Source: Enterococcus pingfangensis (lineage in GTDB: Bacteria; Bacillota; Bacilli; Lactobacillales; Enterococcaceae). From it: DNA of 38,192 bases. The first letter of the stretch is position 1. Each line of letters starts with the position of its first letter. The stretch covers positions 1-38,192 of the forward strand of contig NZ_BJDP01000015.1 of assembly GCF_005405205.1 (NCBI RefSeq), read 5' to 3'. The position numbers and the translations under genes are program-made. Below are positions 5,987 to 14,400 of this stretch, piece after piece. The notes under the pieces are model-generated. The model was given only the letters and a program-made list of their open reading frames with translations, was not told the DNA's origin and did not search any database.

Positions 5987-8629
5987 ATGGATCCATATAA
6001 AGAGAAGATAGATCGTGTAATAAATGAATATGATGCTGATATAACAAATGGTCTGACCAGTGATAAAATCGAAAAGAAAATAAAAAATAACGGAAGAAAT
6101 AAATTTGAGGAAGCGCCGAAAGAATCGATAGCAAAAAAATTCTTCCATAGTTTGACAGACTTTACGACAATCATCTTATTGGCGGCGGCGGTGATCTCGC
6201 TATATACCGCGATTGCTACTGATCATGGGGATTATTTTGAAAGTTTTTTGATTATCGCAATTGTGGTGATTAATTCTGTTTTAGCAATTGTTCAAGAAGG
6301 AAATGCTGAAAAAGCGTTATCTGCATTGCAAGATATGAACAAGCAGACGGCTACTGTGATGCGCGACGGAAAGCAAAAAGAGATCGACGCCGAAGAATTG
6401 GTTCCAGGCGATACGTTGTTGTTGGAGTCGGGTTCAATGATTACGGCTGATGCACGAATCATTGAAGCTTCGCAACTGCGAGTGGAGGAATCCGCATTGA
6501 CTGGCGAGAGTGAGCCGGTGATCAAAGATCCTGAATACTTAGGCGAAGACGGAGCAGCTTTAGGTGACCGGTTGAATATGCTTTATAAAGGATCAACTGT
6601 AGTGAATGGCCGCGGAAGAGCGGTTGTTACGGCGACTGGTATGAAGACTGAGATGGGGAAAATCGCGGGTCTGTTAAACAGCGATGAAAACCAAAAAACA
6701 CCTCTGCAAAAACGATTAAATCAATTGGGCAAACGGATTAGTTTGATCGCTTTGGCAGCTGCGGCTTTTGTGTTTTTCATTGGAGAAATGCAAGGCGAAC
6801 CAAAATTAGAAATGTTCATTATCGCTATTTCCTTAGCGGTTGCTGCGGTACCAGAAACGCTGATGGTCATCGTGACGTTGACCTTAGCTTTTGGCGTGCA
6901 AAAAATGGCGAAAAAACATGCGATTATCCGAAAGTTGCCGGCTGTTGAAACTTTGGGTTCTGCAAATGTCATTTGTTCAGATAAAACCGGCACACTGACA
7001 CAAAATAAAATGCGCGTTCGCCGGGTCTGGGCGCACGGCGATTCGGTAGTAGACACAGAAGAAGGTATGACAGAAGAAGCGATGGAAGTTTTGAGCATCG
7101 CCGCTTTATGTACCGATGTCGTAGTCGAAAATGATGACAATGAACTAGAGATCAAAGGTAATCCGACCGAAGCTGCGATCGTTCGTGCTGTAGAAGAAAA
7201 TTATCATACAAAAGCAGAACTAGAAGAAAAATATCCGCGTATCGGTGAGATCCCTTTTGATTCAGAACGAAAGATGATGACGACTGTACATAAACGCGGA
7301 AAGAAATTTATCTCGATCACTAAAGGCGCGTTTGATGTCTTGTTACCTAAATTTTATTACGGAGACGTAGATCAAGCCGCGATCGTTAATGACCGGTTTG
7401 GTAAAAAAGCGTTGCGAGTAATTGCTGTAGGCTATGCGATCCATGAAGAAGAACCTACCGAGTTTACTTCGGAAGCATTAGAGAAAAAACTCCGTTTGAT
7501 GGGATTGATCGGGATGATTGATCCGCCGCGGCCTGAATCAAAAGGGGCAATCGCCCGTGCTAAAAAAGCCGGGATCAAAACCGTGATGATCACCGGGGAT
7601 CATGTCGTAACGGCTGGAGCGATTGCAAAAGAATTAGGCATCATGAAGTCGCGCAAAGAAGCGTTGTCAGGCGCAGAGCTGCATAAAATGAGTGATGATG
7701 AACTAGATGCTCGTGTTAAAGAATTATCCGTCTATGCTCGAGTGACCCCTGAAGATAAGATCCGGATCGTTAAATCATGGCAGCGTACCGGCGCAGTTGT
7801 TGCAATGACCGGTGATGGTGTCAATGATGCACCGGCATTAAAAGCCAGCGATGTTGGTTGTGCGATGGGGATCGCCGGAACCGATGTCGCCAAAGGAGCA
7901 GCCGATATGATTTTGACGGATGATAACTTTGCAACGATCGTTGATGCGGTTGCACGGGGACGTTCGGTTTATCAAGGGATCAGAAAAGCAATCAATTTCT
8001 TATTGAGTTGCAACATCTCAGAAGTTTTTATCGTAGTGATCGCCATGCTGCTAGGCTGGGGTGCGCCGTTTACTGCGGTTCAGCTTTTGTTCGTCAACGT
8101 AGTAGCTGACGGCTTGCCAGGGTTTGCGTTAGGCAGAGAACCGGCAGAAGCCGGGATCATGGATGAAGCACCGATTCCGCGTAATGAAGGAGTCTTTGCG
8201 CGCGGTCTCTGGAAGAAAATTGGATTGAATGCGTCAGTATTTACGGTTGTGACGTTGATTGGTTTTTATGCGGGCGCGTTTGTTGAGCAGGTCAGCTACT
8301 TTACACCGCCAAGTTTAGAAGTCGGACAAACAGTCGCGTTCTTAGTGTTAGCTTATTCTTCAATCTTGCATGTTTTCAACGTCCGAAGCAGCAAGTCGAT
8401 TTTTAAAATCGATTTAGCGACCAATAAATCATTGGCTCAGATGGCTTGGTTAGCGATCGGAATCACGACAGCAATCACTTTGATTCCGCAAACGCAAAAA
8501 TTGTTCTATCTCGTTCCAATCAGTTTGAATCATTGGGCGATCGCGATCGTACTTTCGATCGTGCCGATCATCGTCAATGAATTGATCAAGTTCCATAAAG
8601 CACCGGAAATCGACACAGAAACTATTTGA
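5987..8629 (+). CDS. P-type cation-transporting ATPase (calcium-type, P2)
   Basis: An 880-residue membrane pump that would export a divalent cation, probably Ca2+, at the expense of ATP. Features in order: an N-terminal cation-ATPase domain, two membrane helices, the actuator motif LTGES, the phosphorylation motif SDKTGTLT with Asp332, the hinge motif TGDGVND (608-614), and six C-terminal helices. Ion-site residues include Glu290 in TM4 and Asn704/Asp708 in TM6, matching a single-site Ca pump. The usual PEGL is PETL, and TM6 has Ala707 where SERCA has Thr. AAGGAGGAATAGG precedes the ATG. It stands alone between its own promoter and a terminator. Other divalent cations are possible. Confidence 0.88.
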   Translation: MDPYKEKIDRVINEYDADITNGLTSDKIEKKIKNNGRNKFEEAPKESIAKKFFHSLTDFTTIILLAAAVISLYTAIATDHGDYFESFLIIAIVVINSVLAIVQEGNAEKALSALQDMNKQTATVMRDGKQKEIDAEELVPGDTLLLESGSMITADARIIEASQLRVEESALTGESEPVIKDPEYLGEDGAALGDRLNMLYKGSTVVNGRGRAVVTATGMKTEMGKIAGLLNSDENQKTPLQKRLNQLGKRISLIALAAAAFVFFIGEMQGEPKLEMFIIAISLAVAAVPETLMVIVTLTLAFGVQKMAKKHAIIRKLPAVETLGSANVICSDKTGTLTQNKMRVRRVWAHGDSVVDTEEGMTEEAMEVLSIAALCTDVVVENDDNELEIKGNPTEAAIVRAVEENYHTKAELEEKYPRIGEIPFDSERKMMTTVHKRGKKFISITKGAFDVLLPKFYYGDVDQAAIVNDRFGKKALRVIAVGYAIHEEEPTEFTSEALEKKLRLMGLIGMIDPPRPESKGAIARAKKAGIKTVMITGDHVVTAGAIAKELGIMKSRKEALSGAELHKMSDDELDARVKELSVYARVTPEDKIRIVKSWQRTGAVVAMTGDGVNDAPALKASDVGCAMGIAGTDVAKGAADMILTDDNFATIVDAVARGRSVYQGIRKAINFLLSCNISEVFIVVIAMLLGWGAPFTAVQLLFVNVVADGLPGFALGREPAEAGIMDEAPIPRNEGVFARGLWKKIGLNASVFTVVTLIGFYAGAFVEQVSYFTPPSLEVGQTVAFLVLAYSSILHVFNVRSSKSIFKIDLATNKSLAQMAWLAIGITTAITLIPQTQKLFYLVPISLNHWAIAIVLSIVPIIVNELIKFHKAPEIDTETI

Positions 8630-8640
8630 TCTATGGGAAA

Positions 8641-8671
8641 GAGGATGCGACAAGACGGTTGTCACATCCTC
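8641..8671 (+). terminator. Intrinsic terminator after the ATPase
   Basis: GAGGATGCGACAA (8641-8653) pairs with TTGTCACATCCTC (8659-8671) with one mismatch and a 5-base loop. It is a member of the GACA/TGTC-core hairpin family seen repeatedly in this window. Confidence 0.75.
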
Positions 8672-8711
8672 TTCAATTTGGTTGAATATATCGTTTTTCG
8701 ATAAAAAAGTA

Positions 8712-8740
8712 TTGATTTTCAATTTATTTGATGCTAAGAT
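8712..8740 (+). promoter_or_regulatory. Promoter of the DUF2975-XRE pair
   Basis: TTGATT, a 17-base spacer and TAAGAT, 28 bases before the ATG of the membrane protein. Confidence 0.5.
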
Positions 8741-8768
8741 AAGTTTACAAAAATTTTGAGGTGGTTGT

Positions 8769-9233
8769 ATGAATAGGAAAGTCAATCTTCTTAGAGCAGC
8801 GCTAGTAATGATCGCATTGCTCGTGGCATTTATAACAGTGATATTTACCATTCAATTCTTTTCGGAGGGGAAAGTCCCGTTATTTGTGAGCAGCTTGTTT
8901 GTTTCTTTTATTGTAGCGGTTCTCTTAGGATTTCGTGTGCTGTTTTTACTTGCCAAAATTTTGAGTTATATCAAAAAATCTGAAGCCTTTTCAATGAAAA
9001 CATTAAAAGTAGTATCTGCTATAAAGCAGACGATTCTTGCGATGAGTATTGTTTTCTTAGGGATCTTGCCGTTTTTCTATACGGTTGCAGATCAAGATGA
9101 CGCACCGGGTTTTCTCGTGATCGGTTTCGCGCTTGTTTCAATTCCTTTTACGGTGTTTATTTTTTCTCAAATCGTGGAGGAACTTTTCAAAAGTGCTACT
9201 GAACTGAAGGCAGACAATGAATTAACGATTTAG
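8769..9233 (+). CDS. DUF2975-family membrane protein
   Basis: A 154-residue protein with four predicted membrane helices (about residues 10-32, 37-62, 78-100 and 112-135) and short charged loops. Size and layout match DUF2975 proteins, which are typically encoded next to a small YozG-like XRE regulator, as here. Its biochemical role is not known. GAGGTGG lies before the ATG. The regulator gene starts 10 bases after its stop, so they form a two-gene operon. Confidence 0.75.
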   Translation: MNRKVNLLRAALVMIALLVAFITVIFTIQFFSEGKVPLFVSSLFVSFIVAVLLGFRVLFLLAKILSYIKKSEAFSMKTLKVVSAIKQTILAMSIVFLGILPFFYTVADQDDAPGFLVIGFALVSIPFTVFIFSQIVEELFKSATELKADNELTI

Positions 9234-9243
9234 GAGCAGAAAA

Positions 9244-9456
9244 ATGGCAATTATCATTGATTTAGATGTTATGTTAGCAAAAAGAAAAATGAGTGTGACT
9301 GAGCTTTCAGAAAAGGTCGGGATAACACTGGCGAATGTATCGATCTTGAAAAACAATCGGGCAAAAGCGATCCGTTTCTCGACATTAGATAAAATTTGCA
9401 GTGTATTGGAGTGTCAACCCGGCGATATTTTGAAATATAAAGCAGATCAGCAATAA
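9244..9456 (+). CDS. Small XRE/Cro-type transcriptional regulator (YozG-like)
   Basis: A 70-residue protein that is essentially a single helix-turn-helix domain. VTELSEKVGITLANVSILKN is the recognition unit, and FSTLDKICSVLECQPGDIL is the standard closing helix of this family. It has no sensor domain. AGGAG lies before the ATG. By analogy with similar pairs it probably regulates its own operon and may interact with the upstream membrane protein; that link is an inference. Confidence 0.85.
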   Translation: MAIIIDLDVMLAKRKMSVTELSEKVGITLANVSILKNNRAKAIRFSTLDKICSVLECQPGDILKYKADQQ

Positions 9457-9491
9457 AAAAGTCTTCAAGGATTATCCTTGAAGACTTTTTT
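9455..9491. terminator. Bidirectional terminator between the XRE gene and adhE copy 1
   Basis: A perfect 17-bp stem AAAAAAGTCTTCAAGGA / TCCTTGAAGACTTTTTT with a 3-base loop. A and T runs on both sides let it serve both convergent genes. Confidence 0.9.
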
Positions 9492-9501
9492 GTGATCCGA
9501 C

Positions 9502-12102
9502 TTATTGTTTGTAATCGTAAGCAGTCACGATGATGCCTTTCAGCTCGCTGATCAATGGTTCTTTTGGATTTGCTGTCGTACATTGATCTTCGTAAGCTAA
9601 TTCTGCCATCCGATCAACTGTTGAATCTAATTTTTCTTGTGTAACGCCTTGCGCTTTCAAGTTCATATCGATACCGACAGATACTCCCAGCTCATAAACT
9701 GCAGTAGCCAAAGCTTCGACCAATTCGGCAGTCGTGTTGCCTTTCAGACCTAAGAATTTTGCGATATCCGCATAGTCTGTGTCCGCACGGAAGTAATCGT
9801 ATTTAGGGAACATTGCGTGTTTTTGCGGATCTTTCGCATTGTAACGAATAATGTGCGGCAGCAAGATTGCATTGGTACGTCCATGAGGGATACCATATTC
9901 TCCACCGATCTTATGAGCAATCGAGTGAGAAATTCCCAAGAATGCGTTGGCAAAAGCCATCCCAGCCATCGCTGAAGCATTATGCATTTTTTCCCGGGCT
10001 TCTTCATCACCAGTTTTTACCGATTTTTCTAGATAGTCAAAGGCAATCCGAATCGCTTGCAAACTTAAGCCGCGAGTATAATCCGATGCCATCACTGAAA
10101 CATACGATTCAAGAGCGTGCGTCAAGACATCCATCCCAGTATCTGCCGCGATAGAAGCAGGTAATGTCAATACAAATTGTGGATCGATGATCGCTACGTT
10201 TGGAGTCAACGCATAATCTGCCAATGGATATTTCACATGCGTCTCACTGTCCGTGATAACCGCAAACGGTGTTACTTCAGCACCAGTTCCGGAAGTTGTT
10301 GGAATACATACTAATTGGGTATTTTCTGCTGGTTTGATTCCGTAAGTCCGTTTCCGAATATCCAAGAATTTTTGTTTTGCACCGAAGAATGAAGTGTCTG
10401 GGTGTTCAAAGAACATCCACATTCCTTTCGCCGCGTCCATCGCGGATCCGCCGCCTAAAGCGATAATTGTATCCGGTTGGAAGTCTACGATCATTTCCAA
10501 ACCTTTGTAAACAGTATTCGTTGTAGGGTTTGGTTCAACTTCAGAAAAGACTTCGACTCTCACATCATTTTTACGACGGCCTAAAGCTTCCCGCACGATA
10601 TCGGCATAACCGAATTGCACCATTCCTGGGTCGCAAACCAACATGACGCGTTCCACATTTTCCATTTGAGTTAAATATAATAAAGAATTCTTTTCAAAGT
10701 AGATCTTTGGCGGAAGTTTAAACCATTGCATATTATTTCTCCGTTTCGCTACAGTTTTGATGTTGATAAGATCAAGGGCAGATACATTATGAGAAACTGA
10801 ATTTTTCCCGTATGATCCGCAACCAAGAGTTAATGATGGAATCAATTCATTGTAGATATCACCGATCCCGCCTTCAGATGAAGGTGAGTTGACTAAGATC
10901 CGGCAAGCTTTCATGCGTAAGCTAAATTCTAATTCAACATCTGGATCTTCAGTGTGGACCACAGCGGTATGTCCGAGTCCGCCTAATTCCAACATTTTTT
11001 CGGCTAAGTCTAGTCCTTGTTGCGTGTTGTTTGCTTTAACCATCGCTAAAACTGGAGAAAGTTTTTCACGAGATAATGGATAATCAGCGCCGACGCCGTC
11101 TAATTCTGCGACTAACAGTTTCGTTCCGTCTGGGACATTGATACCGGCTAATTCCGCGATCGCTTTAGCAGAAAAGCCAACAATTTTTGGATTCACTGCA
11201 TATTTGCCTTCATTCATCACAGCATCTTCCAGTTGGCGCAATTCGTTTTTCTTAACAAAATAAACTTGATGCGCTTGGAATTCTTTTTTCACGTCATCGT
11301 AGATCTCTTTGTCGACGATGATCGCTTGTTCAGATGCACAAATCATCCCATTATCAAATGTTTTCGATACGATCAAGTCATTGACCGCCCGTTTTATTTT
11401 TGCTGTTTTTTCAATATAAGAGGGAACATTTCCTGGTCCAACCCCTAAAGCCGGTTTGCCAGTCGAATAGGCTGATTTAACCATTGCGCTTCCGCCAGTC
11501 GCTAAAACGATGGCGATTCCTGGATGATTCATCAAGCCTTGCGTTGCTTCAAGAGAAGGCTGCTCGATCCACTGGATACAATTTTCAGGAGCGCCGGCTG
11601 CAATCGCAGCATCGCGAATGATCCGTGCGGCTTCTGCTGAAGATTTTTGTGCACTTGGATGAAAGGCAAACACGATTGGATTCCGTGTCTTGATTGCAAT
11701 CAATGATTTGAATACAGTCGTTGATGTTGGATTGGTCGTTGGTGTTACTCCGCAAATCACGCCGACTGGTTCAGCGATTTGGACAAGATGGCGTTGCTTG
11801 TCTTCATAGATGATGCCGGCAGTTTTGTCATGTTTGATGCTGTTCCAAATATATTCGGAGGCGTACATGTTTTTGATTGCCTTGTCTTCAACGATACCGC
11901 GGCCAGTTTCTTCAACTGCCATTTTCGCTAACAGCATATGTTTGTCTAAAGCAGCCATCGCCATCTCATGAACGATATGGTCTACTTTTTCTTGATCAAA
12001 GCGGGATAAAATTTTTAACGCATCGTTTCCTTTTGCTGCTAGTTCGTTGATCATATCCTCAACATTAATTGTTTCCTTCTTTTTCTCAGCTGTTTTAACC
12101 AT
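9502..12102 (-). CDS. adhE: Bifunctional aldehyde-alcohol dehydrogenase AdhE, copy 1
   Basis: AdhE reduces acetyl-CoA to acetaldehyde and then ethanol, reoxidising two NADH, and usually assembles into spirosomes. The 866 residues comprise an N-terminal aldehyde dehydrogenase with the catalytic Cys in ICASEQ (about residue 255), the linker RRNNMQWFKLPPKIYFE, and a C-terminal iron alcohol dehydrogenase with DTGMDVLTHALES and GISHSIAHKIGGEYGIPHGR supplying metal ligands. Its length is identical to copy 2 at 14401-17001 and most of the sequence is near-identical. It differs at cofactor-loop positions usually conserved in AdhE: GGSAM for GGPGM (205-206) and GPGNVP for GAGNAP (223, 226). GGAGG lies 5 bases before the ATG. 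A perfect cre overlaps its promoter. Confidence 0.93.
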   Translation of the reverse strand: MVKTAEKKKETINVEDMINELAAKGNDALKILSRFDQEKVDHIVHEMAMAALDKHMLLAKMAVEETGRGIVEDKAIKNMYASEYIWNSIKHDKTAGIIYEDKQRHLVQIAEPVGVICGVTPTTNPTSTTVFKSLIAIKTRNPIVFAFHPSAQKSSAEAARIIRDAAIAAGAPENCIQWIEQPSLEATQGLMNHPGIAIVLATGGSAMVKSAYSTGKPALGVGPGNVPSYIEKTAKIKRAVNDLIVSKTFDNGMICASEQAIIVDKEIYDDVKKEFQAHQVYFVKKNELRQLEDAVMNEGKYAVNPKIVGFSAKAIAELAGINVPDGTKLLVAELDGVGADYPLSREKLSPVLAMVKANNTQQGLDLAEKMLELGGLGHTAVVHTEDPDVELEFSLRMKACRILVNSPSSEGGIGDIYNELIPSLTLGCGSYGKNSVSHNVSALDLINIKTVAKRRNNMQWFKLPPKIYFEKNSLLYLTQMENVERVMLVCDPGMVQFGYADIVREALGRRKNDVRVEVFSEVEPNPTTNTVYKGLEMIVDFQPDTIIALGGGSAMDAAKGMWMFFEHPDTSFFGAKQKFLDIRKRTYGIKPAENTQLVCIPTTSGTGAEVTPFAVITDSETHVKYPLADYALTPNVAIIDPQFVLTLPASIAADTGMDVLTHALESYVSVMASDYTRGLSLQAIRIAFDYLEKSVKTGDEEAREKMHNASAMAGMAFANAFLGISHSIAHKIGGEYGIPHGRTNAILLPHIIRYNAKDPQKHAMFPKYDYFRADTDYADIAKFLGLKGNTTAELVEALATAVYELGVSVGIDMNLKAQGVTQEKLDSTVDRMAELAYEDQCTTANPKEPLISELKGIIVTAYDYKQ

Positions 12103-12135
12103 TTTTTTCCTCCCAGTACTTTTTTTGGTAACCTA

Positions 12136-12164
12136 ATCATAATCGCTCTATCATCTTATGTAAA
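12136..12164 (-). promoter_or_regulatory. Promoter of adhE copy 1
   Basis: Minus-strand TTTACA (12159-12164), a 17-base spacer and TATGAT (12136-12141). Both hexamers and the spacing are the same as in the promoter of adhE copy 2. Confidence 0.75.
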
Positions 12165-12172
12165 CGCTTTCT
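12158..12172 (+). promoter_or_regulatory. CcpA cre site over the adhE copy 1 promoter
   Basis: ATGTAAACGCTTTCT matches WTGNAANCGNWNNCW at every fixed position. It covers the -35 hexamer, where CcpA binding would be expected to repress. A lone Rex half-site ATTTCACAA lies nearby at 12186-12194. Confidence 0.8.
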
Positions 12173-12430
12173 TAACTAAATATTCATTTCACAATGAAGA
12201 ATGCTGAATAAAATATAATGAGCGTTCTCTTATAATTTTGAAAATATAATTCGATAAAAGAGCTGCGATACACGTTAGAGAATAATTTTAGGCTAAAATT
12301 GTATTTTCACGAGATAAAAAATGTCATTTAAATTTGTTCAAAAAAAATAAAACTAATGAAACTTTGTGTTGCTCTGATCAAATCGTTTATTTTCTCTTAA
12401 AATAAGAAGTTTTAAGCTCTGCATAGAAAG
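12173..12430. other. Non-coding gap between adhE copy 1 and tgt
   Basis: Beyond the divergent promoters, this AT-rich stretch shows no plausible gene, strong hairpin or repeat. Confidence 0.6.
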
Positions 12431-12459
12431 TTGCAAAAGCCGATTAAAACCAGTATTAT
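12431..12459 (+). promoter_or_regulatory. Promoter of tgt
   Basis: TTGCAA, a 17-base spacer and TATTAT, 45 bases before the tgt ATG. Confidence 0.65.
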
Positions 12460-12504
12460 GATACAAGTCGCGAAATACATACATAGAAGAAAGTAGGAAA
12501 TTAA

Positions 12505-13650
<1,146 letters not shown>

Positions 13651-13734
13651 AGACTAGGCAAAAAAGCTAGTGAAACGTTGGAAACTTTGATACAGTTAAA
13701 AGTGGATTACTAAGAATGCGAGGGGAATTTTAAA

Positions 13735-14091
13735 ATGGGAAACTTTTCAATGATTATCTTGCTTGTGTTGATGCTGGGAATGTTCTTTATGATGAACCGT
13801 TCTCAAAAGAAACAACAAAAAGAACGTCAAAGTTTATTAGATGCAATGAAGGTTGGAGACGGCGTTGTAACAATCGGCGGTCTGCACGGTGTGATCTCTG
13901 AGGTCAACACGAGCGACAAAACCGTTACTTTAGACTGTGAAGGCATTTATTTAGTATTTGACCGTTCTTCAATCAAAACAGTTAAAGCTGGCGTTGGCCC
14001 AACAGTTGCACCCGTTGAAACAAAAACGGTTGAAGCAGAACCAACTGAAACAGTAGTTGAAGAAGAAACAGAAAAAACTGAAGATAAGTAA
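13735..14091 (+). CDS. yajC: Preprotein translocase subunit YajC
   Basis: A 118-residue protein with one N-terminal membrane helix (about residues 4-20), a basic NRSQKKQQKER stretch, and a small domain with VGDGVVTIGGLHGVI. These are the marks of YajC, which associates with SecDF at the translocon. The C-terminal 30 residues are rich in Glu and Thr and probably disordered. GAGGGGAATTTT precedes the ATG, and a strong terminator follows. Confidence 0.95.
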   Translation: MGNFSMIILLVLMLGMFFMMNRSQKKQQKERQSLLDAMKVGDGVVTIGGLHGVISEVNTSDKTVTLDCEGIYLVFDRSSIKTVKAGVGPTVAPVETKTVEAEPTETVVEEETEKTEDK

Positions 14092-14110
14092 TAGTTCCAA
14101 TATTTTCTGT

Positions 14111-14149
14111 AAAAGAAGATGTGACAAGATTTTTGTCACATCTTCTTTT
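14111..14149. terminator. Intrinsic terminator after yajC
   Basis: A perfect 17-bp stem, AAAAGAAGATGTGACAA against TTGTCACATCTTCTTTT, with a 5-base loop and a following T run. It contains the shared GTGACAA/TTGTCAC core. Confidence 0.92.
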
Positions 14150-14305
14150 TTTGTATGTCAGATCAAGTTGGAGACGATCTTCTCAAGCAAACAGAATAAT
14201 TTGTGAAAAAAGTTCTATAATCGGAATGATTCCGTTTTATTAATGGTAAAGAAAGATAATTATTTTCTCCTTGAAATAGAGCTGTTTTTAAGAATTTTTA
14301 TTAGG

Positions 14306-14321
14306 TGTGAAAAAAATCACA
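14306..14321. promoter_or_regulatory. Rex-like operator upstream of adhE copy 2
   Basis: TGTGAAAAAAATCACA lies 8 bases before the -35. It matches the Rex consensus TTGTGAAnnnnTTCACAA at nearly all fixed positions (mismatches at the first base and one inner T). Rex represses fermentation genes and is released by NADH, a control well known for adhE. Confidence 0.7.
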
Positions 14322-14329
14322 AAAAAGTA

Positions 14330-14358
14330 TTTACAAACGTTTTCCAGTATTGTATGAT
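14330..14358 (+). promoter_or_regulatory. Promoter of adhE copy 2
   Basis: TTTACA, a 17-base spacer and TATGAT. A two-mismatch cre-like sequence centred on CG 14338-14339 falls in the spacer. Confidence 0.78.
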
Positions 14359-14400
14359 AATCATGTGAAAAGGAACACAAAAATTTCTAGGAGGATACAC

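Noticed and set aside
6721..7155. 144-codon open frame on the minus strand inside the ATPase gene
   Set aside because: It lies wholly opposite a strongly conserved coding region, is serine/threonine-rich as antisense frames often are, and has no ribosome site or family resemblance.
8450..8851. 133-codon minus-strand frame across the ATPase end and the DUF2975 start
   Set aside because: It crosses a terminator and a promoter and overlaps two well-supported genes; no ribosome site.
12177..12194. Full Rex site upstream of adhE copy 1
   Set aside because: Only one half (ATTTCACAA) matches; the other half does not fit the consensus.
14350..14400. Earlier start for adhE copy 2
   Set aside because: These bases overlap the -10 TATGAT and the start-point region. 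AGGAGG fits the ATG at 14401 and gives the same length as copy 1.
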